Below are positions 51,227 to 59,237 of a stretch of DNA of 64,000 bases, piece by piece. The first letter of the stretch is position 1; the number at the start of each line of letters is the position of its first letter. The stretch is from an uncultured Flavobacteriaceae bacterium (GTDB taxonomy: Bacteria; Bacteroidota; Bacteroidia; Flavobacteriales; Flavobacteriaceae), in assembly GCA_937136455.1 (NCBI GenBank), contig CAKZOO010000117.1, positions 1 through 64,000 on the forward strand, read 5' to 3'. Made by a program: the position numbers and the translations under genes. Under the pieces are notes generated by a model. The model was given only the letters and a program-made list of their open reading frames with translations. It was not told the origin of the DNA and made no database searches.

Positions 51227-52350
51227 GAGAGTTCTATTTTTAAGGCATCGAAAAATTGATCGATAGCTTGTTTGCTAACATTGAGTGCTGGGAGTATTCT
51301 GAGAAGATTTTTATTACTAGCTGCACCTGTAAAAATATGATGATCTAAAATTAATTTCTTCCTTAGTGCAGCAACTTCAAAATCAAATTCCATTCCCAGC
51401 ATTAATCCTTTTCCTTTGAGGGCTTTGATTTGAGGTAGCTCCTCTGCCTTTGATCTAAAGTAAGCTTCTAAGCTAGCGGCATTTTCTATCAAATTTTCTT
51501 CTTCGATCACTTCTAATACGGCAAGTGATGCCGCACAAGCTAGATGGTTTCCTCCAAAGGTCGTTCCAAGCATTCCCATCCAAGGTTCAATATGTGAAGC
51601 GAGTAGGACTCCAGCTACTGGAAAACCATTTCCCATTCCTTTAGCAATGGTGATGATATCAGGATGTAACCCATAGTGTTGGAATGCAAAAAACTTTCCA
51701 GATCTACCATAACCAGACTGAACTTCATCAGCGATGATCATGGCTCCGTATTTCTTAGAGAGTTCTGCAATAGTTGTCATAAAATCTGCAGAAGGCATGT
51801 CCAATCCACCTACCCCTTGAATGCACTCGATGATCACAGCACATACATCACCTTTAGCCAGTTCAGTTTCTAAAGCTCTAGCATCTTCAAAAGGAAGATA
51901 GCTCACTTCTTGTTGAGCGTTAATGGGAGCTTGTATTTTTGGGTTATCAGTTGCCATTACTGCGGCTGAAGTTCTTCCGTGAAAAGCATTGTTAAATGCA
52001 ATCACACGTTTTTTACCAGTGATAAAAGAAGCTACTTTTAATGCATTTTCATTGGCTTCAGCTCCAGAATTACACATAAATAATTGGTAATCTTCACAGT
52101 CGGATAGATTGCCGAGTTTTTCTGCTAATTGAACTTGAAGTGGATTTTGAATCGCATTGGAATAAAATCCTATTAGATCGATCTGATCTTTAAGTCGTTT
52201 CACATAATGTGGATGTGAATGACCTATTGAAATCACCGCATGACCTCCGTAAAGATCTAAATAGTGCGCCCCATCTTTATCAATTACTGTAGTTCCATGT
52301 GCTGAAACGGGGGTAATATCGTAGAGTGGGTATACATCAAATAGCTTCAT
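51223..52350 (-). CDS. argD: Acylornithine aminotransferase (class III PLP)
   Basis: 375 residues. PLP-dependent class III aminotransferase: YLDLYGGHAVISIGHSHPHYV, NSGAEANENALKVAS, FNNAFHGRTSAAVMAT, IADEVQSGYGRSGKFFAFQHYG and the Schiff-base Lys in TIAKGMGNGFPVAGVL. Converts N-acylglutamate semialdehyde to N-acylornithine. It may share substrates with the neighbouring proC through semialdehyde chemistry, but the genes are probably just co-regulated. 3 bp after proC. Confidence 0.92.
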   Translation of the reverse strand: MKLFDVYPLYDITPVSAHGTTVIDKDGAHYLDLYGGHAVISIGHSHPHYVKRLKDQIDLIGFYSNAIQNPLQVQLAEKLGNLSDCEDYQLFMCNSGAEANENALKVASFITGKKRVIAFNNAFHGRTSAAVMATDNPKIQAPINAQQEVSYLPFEDARALETELAKGDVCAVIIECIQGVGGLDMPSADFMTTIAELSKKYGAMIIADEVQSGYGRSGKFFAFQHYGLHPDIITIAKGMGNGFPVAGVLLASHIEPWMGMLGTTFGGNHLACAASLAVLEVIEEENLIENAASLEAYFRSKAEELPQIKALKGKGLMLGMEFDFEVAALRKKLILDHHIFTGAASNKNLLRILPALNVSKQAIDQFFDALKIELS

Positions 52351-52353
52351 AGT

Positions 52354-53154
52354 CTAGAGTTGGTTCGATTTAATACTGTTGATTTTCTCATAAGAACGTT
52401 GCAATCCTTTGATCAGTGCAGAGCTCAATCCTTCGTGTTCCATTTGGTTTAATCCTTCGATGGTACAACCTCTTGGAGTGGTTACCTTGTCGATTTCAGC
52501 CTCAGGATGTGAGTTGGATTCTACTAAGAGTTTAGCAGCGCCACTACAGGTCTTTACAGCTAATTCGTGAGCTTCTTCAGCTTCAAAACCCAATTGAACA
52601 GCTCCTTGAGTCGTCGCTCTAATGAGACGCATCCAAAAGGCAATACCAGAGGCACAGATCACTGTTGCAGCTTGCATCAAATGTTCAGGAATGATCATAG
52701 AAGACCCCATTCTGTTAAAGATGGCCTCAGCGAGTTCTACTCGAGATTCTCCTTTGCTATTGCTGCAAATACAGGTCATGGATTCACCAACTGAAATTGC
52801 AGTATTAGGCATGGCTCTTAAAATATGCTTATCACTACCGATTAATTGTTCAATTTGATCGATTTCAAGTCCTGCAGCGGTAGAGATGATCACGTGTTTA
52901 TCGGTAAGTTCTTTCTTGATTTCTTCCAATACAGATTTCATTTGACTAGGCTGTAATGCAAAAATTAAGATGTCGGATTTCTTAACTCCTTTTTTATTAT
53001 CTGAAGTCACAGTTACATTTCCATAAGTCTCAAAATCTTTAATCGATCGTGTATTTCTCTTTGTGAGAAACATATGGGTAGCTCCATTAGAATTTAAAAT
53101 TCCTTTGGCAATTGATTTTCCTAAATTTCCTGCTCCGATGATGGCTATTTTCAT
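52354..53154 (-). CDS. proC: Pyrroline-5-carboxylate reductase
   Basis: 266 residues. N-terminal Rossmann motif IAIIGAGNLGKSIAKGIL, ILIFALQPSQM, VISTAAGLEIDQI, RAMPNTAISVGESMTCI and the C-terminal dimer signature VTTPRGCTIEGLNQMEHEGLSSALIKG. Reduces pyrroline-5-carboxylate to proline. Placement between argC and argD ties proline formation to the arginine operon, possibly through glutamate semialdehyde or ornithine-derived pyrroline-5-carboxylate. Same strand, 10-bp gap from argC and 3 bp to argD. Confidence 0.93.
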   Translation of the reverse strand: MKIAIIGAGNLGKSIAKGILNSNGATHMFLTKRNTRSIKDFETYGNVTVTSDNKKGVKKSDILIFALQPSQMKSVLEEIKKELTDKHVIISTAAGLEIDQIEQLIGSDKHILRAMPNTAISVGESMTCICSNSKGESRVELAEAIFNRMGSSMIIPEHLMQAATVICASGIAFWMRLIRATTQGAVQLGFEAEEAHELAVKTCSGAAKLLVESNSHPEAEIDKVTTPRGCTIEGLNQMEHEGLSSALIKGLQRSYEKINSIKSNQL

Positions 53155-53164
53155 GGCTCTTAAA

Positions 53165-54139
53165 TTAAAATGCTATTGGTTTGAGTTGTAATCCCATATC
53201 TTCTTCCAATCCAAAGATAAGGTTCATGTTTTGAACAGCTTGCCCAGATGCTCCTTTTAAAAGGTTATCTATGGCTGCAGTAATCATTAAATACTTTTTG
53301 TGTTTCATCAAATGAAGATGACAATTATTGGTGTTTACCACTTGTTTGAGGTGAATGGGTTCCTCTGTTAAATGAGTGAAAGGAGCGTTTTTGTAGTAAT
53401 TAGAATACAATTCCTTAGCATCTTCTAAAGTTCCATCAAATTCCGTATAAACAGTAGCGAAAATACCTCTGGTAAAATTCCCTCTGTTGGGGATGAACAA
53501 CAATTCTGGTGCTGAATCATTAAGGGCGGTAAGTTGCTCTCCAACTTCATTTAAGTGTTGATGATTAAAGGCTTTGTACCAAGAAACTGAGCTTGTTCTC
53601 CAACTAAAATGAGTTGTATCTGAAGGTTTAATACCAGCACCTGTACTTCCAGTTGTCGCATTGATATGAACTTCTGATGTAATCATTTTTTTTGAAGCTA
53701 ATGGAGCTAAAGAAAGTTGAAGCGCTGTAGCAAAACAACCTGGATTGGCAATGGCGTTAGCATTTTCAATGGCCGTTTTGTGATTTTCAGGAAGACCATA
53801 TACAAAGGTTCTCCCTAGAAATTCAGCGTCTTTCTGAGCTCTAAAGTCGGTACTTAAATCAATGATCTTGGTGTTTTCAGAAAAGCTATATTCTTTTAAA
53901 AAGCTGAGTGAATTTCCGTGTCCAAGACACAGAAATACGACATCTACTTCTAAATTAACGTCTGATGTAAAAACATATTCAGTTCTTCCGATTAGATCCG
54001 GATGTGCCGAACTTACCTTTTTGCCAGCACGTGTGGTGCTGTATATAAAATCGATTTCAACTGCTGGATGCTGGTCTAGAATTCTAATAAGTTCTCCCCC
54101 AGTATATCCCGATCCTCCTATAATTCCTGCTTTAATCAT
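53165..54139 (-). CDS. argC: N-acyl-gamma-glutamyl-phosphate reductase
   Basis: 324 residues. NADP Rossmann motif IIGGSGYTGGELIRIL, catalytic Cys in AIANPGCFATALQLSLAPL, GSTGAGIKPSDTTHFSWR, and FIPNRGNFTRGIFATVY. Reduces N-acylglutamyl phosphate to the semialdehyde. I start at ATG 54139; the longer frame (54172) runs into argG. The chosen start still overlaps the argG stop by 8 nt, typical of coupled genes in this operon. Confidence 0.94.
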   Translation of the reverse strand: MIKAGIIGGSGYTGGELIRILDQHPAVEIDFIYSTTRAGKKVSSAHPDLIGRTEYVFTSDVNLEVDVVFLCLGHGNSLSFLKEYSFSENTKIIDLSTDFRAQKDAEFLGRTFVYGLPENHKTAIENANAIANPGCFATALQLSLAPLASKKMITSEVHINATTGSTGAGIKPSDTTHFSWRTSSVSWYKAFNHQHLNEVGEQLTALNDSAPELLFIPNRGNFTRGIFATVYTEFDGTLEDAKELYSNYYKNAPFTHLTEEPIHLKQVVNTNNCHLHLMKHKKYLMITAAIDNLLKGASGQAVQNMNLIFGLEEDMGLQLKPIAF

Positions 54140-55316
54140 CTGTGTTGACTTGTTTGTAGATTTTTCCAGCATTTGCTGTTATTTTGATAAATCCTTTAGC
54201 ATCCTCAGCAGTCCATGCTTTATTTTCTTCTCCATAGGATCCAAACTTGGCACTCATTAAATCGTGCTTGGATTCGATTCCATCTAAAGAAAAACGATAG
54301 GGGTGAAGACTTACAAAGACATCGCCACTCACATTCTTTTGAGTATCTGTAAGGAAGGCTTCGATATTTCTCATCACTGGATCTAAATACTGACCTTCGT
54401 GTAAGAGCATGCCGTAGAAGTTTCCTTGACTTTCTTTTTGGTGTTGTTGCCATTTACTCAAACAGTGTTTTTCCAATAAGTGGTGTGCTTTGATGATCAC
54501 AAGGGCAGCAGCAGCTTCAAAACCAACTCTACCTTTGATGCCAATAATAGTATCACCTACGTGAATATCTCTACCAATGGCATAGGCAGAAGCGATTGCT
54601 TCTAGAGCAATAATATTGTTGAGTGGACTGTCTTTCTTACCATCTAGAGCAACCAATTCCCCTTTTTCAAATGTCAATTGGAGCTTTCTTGAGCCCGATT
54701 CGCTTAATTGAGAAGGATAAGCTTCCTCTGGCAACGCGTTTTTAGAAGTTAAGGTTTCAACACCTCCAACTGAAGTTCCCCAAAGACCTCTGTTAATAGA
54801 GTATTTTGCCTTTTCCCATGGATAGTCAATTCCATTTTCTTTGAGGTACTGAATTTCTTGTTCTCTAGTTAGGGTATTATCTCTAATTGGAGTAATGATT
54901 TTCTTTTCTGGAGCGATAATGCTAAAGATTAAATCAAAACGAACCTGATCATTTCCGGCACCAGTAGATCCATGAGCGATGTATTCCGCTCCAATTTCGT
55001 TGGCGTAATTGGCAATCTCTATGGCTTGAATAATACGTTCTGCACTAACAGATAATGGATAGGTATTGTTCTTTAGTACATTTCCGTAGATGAGGTGTTT
55101 TACAACTTTGTCGTAAAATGTTTGTACGGCATCGATTGACACATAGGTATGAGCACCTAATGCAAGTGCCTTTGATTCGATATCTGCAATTTCCTCTTTT
55201 GAAAATCCTCCGGTGTTAACCGATACAGCGTGAACCTCATAACCTTCATTGGACAAACTCTTAGCGCAATAAGAGGTGTCTAATCCTCCACTGTATGCAA
55301 TGACTAACTTTTTCAT
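54132..55316 (-). CDS. argG: Argininosuccinate synthase
   Basis: 394 residues. N-type ATP pyrophosphatase P-loop LVIAYSGGLDTSYCAKSL, AEYIAHGSTGAGNDQVRFDL (citrulline/aspartate site), PIRDNTLTREQEIQYLKENGIDYPW, and RGLWGTSVGGVETLTS. Joins citrulline and aspartate using ATP. It is the second gene of the operon, 3 bp after the GNAT gene. Confidence 0.95.
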   Translation of the reverse strand: MKKLVIAYSGGLDTSYCAKSLSNEGYEVHAVSVNTGGFSKEEIADIESKALALGAHTYVSIDAVQTFYDKVVKHLIYGNVLKNNTYPLSVSAERIIQAIEIANYANEIGAEYIAHGSTGAGNDQVRFDLIFSIIAPEKKIITPIRDNTLTREQEIQYLKENGIDYPWEKAKYSINRGLWGTSVGGVETLTSKNALPEEAYPSQLSESGSRKLQLTFEKGELVALDGKKDSPLNNIIALEAIASAYAIGRDIHVGDTIIGIKGRVGFEAAAALVIIKAHHLLEKHCLSKWQQHQKESQGNFYGMLLHEGQYLDPVMRNIEAFLTDTQKNVSGDVFVSLHPYRFSLDGIESKHDLMSAKFGSYGEENKAWTAEDAKGFIKITANAGKIYKQVNTDD

Positions 55317-55319
55317 TTT

Positions 55320-55937
55320 TTACTCTTTTTTCTTTTTTAGAAATAATTTTTCTTTAATGTTTTTTAAACGTTGAAATGCTTTAGGATTAAACATTTTACC
55401 CATAGTGCTTTTCTTTTGCTCTGGATCGTAAAGCATCCCAGTACACAGACACATTTTGTGGTCTGTTCTGTTTAACACATCAAAATTCTTACAGGTTTTG
55501 CATCCATTCCAAAAATCTGGATCATCTGTTAGTTCTGAAAAGGTGACAGGTTTGTATCCTAATTCGTAATTGATTTTCATCACTGCTAGGCCTGTAGTGA
55601 TTCCAAACAATTTTGCCTCTGGAAATTTTTTTCTTGAAAGTTCAAAGGCAGCTTTCTTAATTTTTTTGGCCAATCCTTGACCTCTGTAGTCTGGATTGAC
55701 GATAAGTCCGGAGTTGGCGACAAATTTATTGTGTCCCCAAACCTCTATATAGCAAAATCCTGCAAATTGGTCACCATCTAATGCGATGATGGCATTTTGA
55801 TTTTCCATCTTTTTTTGGATGTACTCAGGAGTCCTTTTTGCAATACCTGTTCCTCTGACTTTGGCCGATTCAGCTATGGTATCACAAATGACAGGAGCGT
55901 ATTTAAAATGCGATTTATTAGCACTAACAATTTTCAT
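55320..55937 (-). CDS. GNAT acyltransferase, probable N-acylglutamate synthase (ArgA-like)
   Basis: 205 residues. GNAT fold with the acyl-CoA pyrophosphate loop NPDYRGQGLAKKIKKAAFEL and FCYIEVW ... SGLIV. The C-terminal extension contains four Cys in pairs (Cys146, Cys149, Cys163, Cys165 in CKTCKNF ... HKMCLCTG) plus a Lys-rich tail, suggesting a metal site. No amino-acid kinase domain of classical ArgA is present. As first gene of the arginine operon, and with no argJ visible, it probably makes N-acetyl- or N-succinylglutamate. The leader just upstream encodes an arginine-rich peptide. Enzyme function is inferred from context plus family. Confidence 0.8.
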   Translation of the reverse strand: MKIVSANKSHFKYAPVICDTIAESAKVRGTGIAKRTPEYIQKKMENQNAIIALDGDQFAGFCYIEVWGHNKFVANSGLIVNPDYRGQGLAKKIKKAAFELSRKKFPEAKLFGITTGLAVMKINYELGYKPVTFSELTDDPDFWNGCKTCKNFDVLNRTDHKMCLCTGMLYDPEQKKSTMGKMFNPKAFQRLKNIKEKLFLKKKKE

Positions 55938-55951
55938 TGTAGTTACTGGTA

Positions 55952-56011
55952 TTAAATTGATAAAATTTTGATGAGGTTCTTGAGAGAGGAAATGGACACA
56001 CCTAATTCCAT
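55952..56011 (-). CDS. Second small ORF in the arginine-operon leader
   Basis: 19 codons (MELGVSISSLKNLIKILSI) ending 14 nt before the GNAT start. It contains no Arg codon. It may be translated after the first leader peptide and couple leader translation to the operon, or be chance. Hydrophobic with two Lys; nothing similar is known to me. Confidence 0.35.
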   Translation of the reverse strand: MELGVSISSLKNLIKILSI

Positions 56012-56027
56012 AGATAATTTTGCACCC

Positions 56028-56084
56028 TTACGGGCGGCGGCGTCTTGGGAAACGCAATATACTATGTGCGATTGTGTTATTCAT
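56028..56084 (-). CDS. Arginine-rich leader peptide of the arg operon (candidate attenuator)
   Basis: 18 residues, MNNTIAHSILRFPRRRRP, then TAA. Five Arg codons: CGT, then AGA CGC CGC CGC in a row, in an otherwise very AT-rich leader. The ATG lies 5 nt past a perfect TATATTTG -7 box (56090-56097), so the mRNA probably starts within about 2 nt of the ATG. The stop codon lies in the loop of a CGCCC-GTAA-GGGTG hairpin (56023-56036). An alternative stem TTGCG...CCC with GGG-TGCAA would enclose the Arg codons. No U-tract terminator is visible downstream, so control may be translational or Rho-dependent. The regulatory role is inferred by analogy to amino-acid leader peptides. Confidence 0.75.
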   Translation of the reverse strand: MNNTIAHSILRFPRRRRP

Positions 56085-56089
56085 CGACA

Positions 56090-56097
56090 CAAATATA
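56090..56097 (-). promoter_or_regulatory. -7 promoter box of the arginine operon
   Basis: Minus-strand TATATTTG, a perfect TAnnTTTG. It gives a leader of about 150 nt before the GNAT gene. No -33 TTG at the usual distance; a TTG lies 24 nt upstream. Confidence 0.65.
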
Positions 56098-56207
56098 GTG
56101 TTTTCCCATAATTAGAGGAGTCAAGCATCAATTTTTAACAAAAACATCGATGGAACCTCAAAAAAATCATAAATATCAAATTCCTCCTATCTTAATTTTA
56201 AGGATTC

Positions 56208-56753
56208 TTATTCTGTGATTTTTAAATTGAAGATCACCGATAGATCCGTAGCCCCTCCAGCCGTGGCAGGATTGCCATCATTTGGTTTTGTAGGTAAGTG
56301 CCTAAGGATGAATTGTAATTGGCCTTCAGATACTGACAAGGTGGTTAGACTAAATGTTGTTCCTAGGTAATAACCATTCAAATCAATATTGACTGGTTCT
56401 ATAGTCGCATTTAATCCATTGACTACGTAAAAGACCTGATGATCGTTAGACTCCTCTTCGATTTCTAAAGTGATGTCTTCTGCTGGTGATTCACTTTCGT
56501 TAAGGAATTGTAGCTTGCCGCTATAGGTCGTGTTAGGTTTTAAATTTGGAGCTTGAAAAACTCCTTGATTCGGACCATCACCATCCAAATCGGTATAGCG
56601 TAATTCGATTTGATCTGTAGCCGACTCTAGTGTTACAACAAGAGTTGTAATCAATTCTTCTTCGTTGATAAGCTCTGGAGCTTCAAGGGTTTTAACACAA
56701 GAGTTTAAAAAAATTAATGAGATAAGACTAGTAAAAAAAGTGATGTTCTTCAT
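56208..56753 (-). CDS. Lipoprotein partner of the adjacent TonB-dependent receptor
   Basis: 181 residues with lipoprotein signal MKNITFFTSLISLIFLNSC. Acidic beta-rich mature part: TDLDGDGPNQGVFQAPNLKPNTTYSGKLQFLNES and the conserved end LRHLPTKPNDGNPATAGGATDLSVIFNLKI, which I recognise from small lipoproteins paired with metal-type TonB receptors in Bacteroidota (often labelled 'type 1 periplasmic binding fold'). The start is ATG 56753, 1 nt after the receptor's stop; the longer frame would run into the receptor gene. Its likely job is surface capture or gating for that receptor. Confidence 0.75.
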   Translation of the reverse strand: MKNITFFTSLISLIFLNSCVKTLEAPELINEEELITTLVVTLESATDQIELRYTDLDGDGPNQGVFQAPNLKPNTTYSGKLQFLNESESPAEDITLEIEEESNDHQVFYVVNGLNATIEPVNIDLNGYYLGTTFSLTTLSVSEGQLQFILRHLPTKPNDGNPATAGGATDLSVIFNLKITE

Positions 56754-56754
56754 T

Positions 56755-59157
56755 TTAATAATTGATTTTGTATTGTACAGTAATAGTTCTTCCCATTTCA
56801 TCTGAGAAATAACGCATAGCGTTGAGGTAATTTCTGTAGCTTGTATTTAATAGGTTGTTTACTCTTATCGAAAGCGAGGACTGATTACTCAAATTTAGAT
56901 TCGCAAAAAGTCCCAAAAGCTGATACGCCTTTGGAGTGCTGCTGATATCGATGAGCTTCCACTGGTTATCTTCGGGAATGTAGATGTTAAAGTTATAATC
57001 TGGATATCGGTTTTGTTTTCCTACAGATGTAGCTTTAATTCCAAATTGATTGCCACTGCGATCTGATAGCGACAACTCATTGTTGAATTGAAGAGGAGGT
57101 ATGGAGATCAAGGCTTCATTTTTGTCAAGATCTGTAGCGTGAACCCATGAAAATTGTGAATTGTACTCAATAGAATTTGATAACTTTTGTTTAAAATCAA
57201 TATCTAATCCGTAGAGTTCTGCCTTTGTTTGTTCATAGCTCCACACCTGAAAAAATCCTCTGATGGTTTGAGTTACCTCAAATGGTCTCAGGAAAATGAA
57301 ATCTTCAATGGCGTTGTAAAAGGGTTGTATGGAGAGATTTGTTGAACTTGATTGATGCTCAATAGCTACTGAAAGTTTGGTGGAGGTTTCTTGTTTAAAA
57401 CTCAAATCTCCTAATTCAATTCTCGAAGCTGAATGATGTAAGCCATCGCTAAATAATTCTGCAGGGTTTGGGGCTCTTTTTGAACGGGTGATATTTGCTG
57501 CCAGATTCGTTTTAGATCCAAAATGAGCGTGATAGCCTAATGTAGCGGTAAGGGATGGAAATTGAAAATCAGGATTGGTCAATACTTGATTCTCTGATTC
57601 TGATATTACAAAATCACTAAAGAGTTGGTCGTATCCTTGGTCTTCCCATCTTGATTTTTGGTAGAATTTATAGGACTTCAGATCGATGTAGTCGAATCGA
57701 AGACCAAATTCAAATGCTGATGTATCCTCCATTTCATAATCTGCAACAGCATAAATGCCGGCGTGTAATTTCACATAATCAGGGATCAATCTTTTGACTC
57801 CAGTATCTGGATTGGAATAATTGAATTGATATTTTCCTAGAACCCCAGTTTTGTATTGAAAACCATTTGATCTGTAAGAGTGATAATCTAAACTTAAAGA
57901 TTCTGATAAGAGTTCAAGATCTAAAGCTGCAATATTTTTTTGATCGCCAATTCTCAAATCGTATTCCTTACGGTGATTGTTTTGATAATCAAATTGCAAT
58001 AGAAGTTTGCCTTTGTCTCTAATGATGGAATAAGCATTGACTTTTAGCAGCATATGATCGACCTCTTGTCTTGGAGCATTGATTTGATAGCTAAAGTCCG
58101 TTAAGGCTGTGGGACGGTCTGCATTTAAAGCTCTATAGAGATCTGAAGCATCTCCAATATGAGAAGCAGACAGAATTCCTATCGTTGAATTGACATAAGA
58201 GAAGTAAGATGAGATTCCCTTTTGGGTTGTTTTTTTTGCGATATAGGCTGAAAGGTTTTTATGTTCATTTCCACTATTGGTCAAATAATAGTTTGGAGTT
58301 TGAACATCTCCTTGTTTTTTGTAGGAAGATTGAAGTTTTGCCTGTAGGCCGTTTTTCTTACTGAAGATCAATGCTGAATTGATAAAGGCAGCACGTCCGT
58401 TTGTTTCAGTTCCGATAATAGACCTTCCGTAAATGGAATCTTTAAATGCTATTTTTTCTGGTTCGGCTAGGATAATTCCTCCAATAGCATCTCCTCCGTA
58501 TTGTAAGGCATTAGCTCCTTTGACAACAGTGATGGAGGAAGCGGTATTGACGTCCATATTAGGAGCGTGTTCAGATCCCCATTCTTGGTCTTCCATACGA
58601 ACTCCATTGTTGACAATCATGACTCTAGATGAATGCAATCCATTGATAATAGGTTTGCTGATGGCATTTCCAGTACTCAAACTAGTCACTCCACTTATTT
58701 TTGAAACGATATCAGCGAGTTGAAGGGAGCTGTTTTGTTGAATTGACTCAGATTCGATACGTTTTTCTACTCCTGAATCTGAAACAGATAAATACGATTT
58801 ACTGGCAACAGTGACTTCGTCAAGTTCCTCGATATGGTGTTCGAGTTCAATAGATATGTCTGTTGCATTTTTGTATAGTTCAACTTTGTACTCAATAGGC
58901 TTGCATCCAATGTGTTCAAAATAGAGTGTATAAGTACCTGCGCAGAGATTAGTGAGTTCAAACTGTCCTTTTGAATTGCTAAAAGCAGTTTTGTTGTTTT
59001 CGAGAATCAAAACAGAACTAGCTTCTAATGGAGTATCGTCGTGAGAATCTACGATGACTCCTTTGATTTGTAGATTACATTGTTGAGCTATTGCAGAGGG
59101 AGCACTCAAAATTAAGAGCCCAACAATTAAAATGGTATGGAAGAGGGTTTTAAACAT
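56755..59157 (-). CDS. TonB-dependent receptor, ZnuD-like
   Basis: 800 residues. Signal peptide (to about 25), CarboxypepD_reg-like domain (LQIKGVIVDSHDDTPLEASSVLIL), plug (KISGVTSLSTGNAISKPIINGLHSSRVMIVNNGVRMEDQEWGSEHAPN), barrel with the ZnuD-type stretch ITRSKRAPNPAELFSDGLHHSASRIELGD, ending in VQYKINY. The plug and RAPNPAELFSDGLHH region match receptors that import zinc or another metal; heme and cobalamin receptors are less similar. The start is ATG 59157; the longer frame begins with a TTG (59169) inside the -7 box. Divergent from the GH13 gene at 59238. Confidence 0.82.
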   Translation of the reverse strand: MFKTLFHTILIVGLLILSAPSAIAQQCNLQIKGVIVDSHDDTPLEASSVLILENNKTAFSNSKGQFELTNLCAGTYTLYFEHIGCKPIEYKVELYKNATDISIELEHHIEELDEVTVASKSYLSVSDSGVEKRIESESIQQNSSLQLADIVSKISGVTSLSTGNAISKPIINGLHSSRVMIVNNGVRMEDQEWGSEHAPNMDVNTASSITVVKGANALQYGGDAIGGIILAEPEKIAFKDSIYGRSIIGTETNGRAAFINSALIFSKKNGLQAKLQSSYKKQGDVQTPNYYLTNSGNEHKNLSAYIAKKTTQKGISSYFSYVNSTIGILSASHIGDASDLYRALNADRPTALTDFSYQINAPRQEVDHMLLKVNAYSIIRDKGKLLLQFDYQNNHRKEYDLRIGDQKNIAALDLELLSESLSLDYHSYRSNGFQYKTGVLGKYQFNYSNPDTGVKRLIPDYVKLHAGIYAVADYEMEDTSAFEFGLRFDYIDLKSYKFYQKSRWEDQGYDQLFSDFVISESENQVLTNPDFQFPSLTATLGYHAHFGSKTNLAANITRSKRAPNPAELFSDGLHHSASRIELGDLSFKQETSTKLSVAIEHQSSSTNLSIQPFYNAIEDFIFLRPFEVTQTIRGFFQVWSYEQTKAELYGLDIDFKQKLSNSIEYNSQFSWVHATDLDKNEALISIPPLQFNNELSLSDRSGNQFGIKATSVGKQNRYPDYNFNIYIPEDNQWKLIDISSTPKAYQLLGLFANLNLSNQSSLSIRVNNLLNTSYRNYLNAMRYFSDEMGRTITVQYKINY

Positions 59158-59166
59158 AAATACACT

Positions 59167-59174
59167 CAAATATA
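59167..59174 (-). promoter_or_regulatory. -7 promoter box of the ZnuD-like receptor gene
   Basis: Minus-strand TATATTTG (perfect TAnnTTTG), only 9 nt from ATG 59157, implying a 5' leader of about 6 nt. It excludes the TTG start. Confidence 0.6.
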
Positions 59175-59237
59175 CTAGTTAATTAAGAATTATACATCGT
59201 ATTTTTACCTTAATGAACTCATTAATCATCAATAATC

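Noticed and set aside
53862..54260. 132-codon ORF on the plus strand
   Set aside because: Antisense to the argC/argG junction; composition without domain or promoter.
55981..56084. Metabolite riboswitch in the arg leader
   Set aside because: The GC-rich patch is fully explained by the Arg codon run and small hairpins; no known riboswitch core was recognised.
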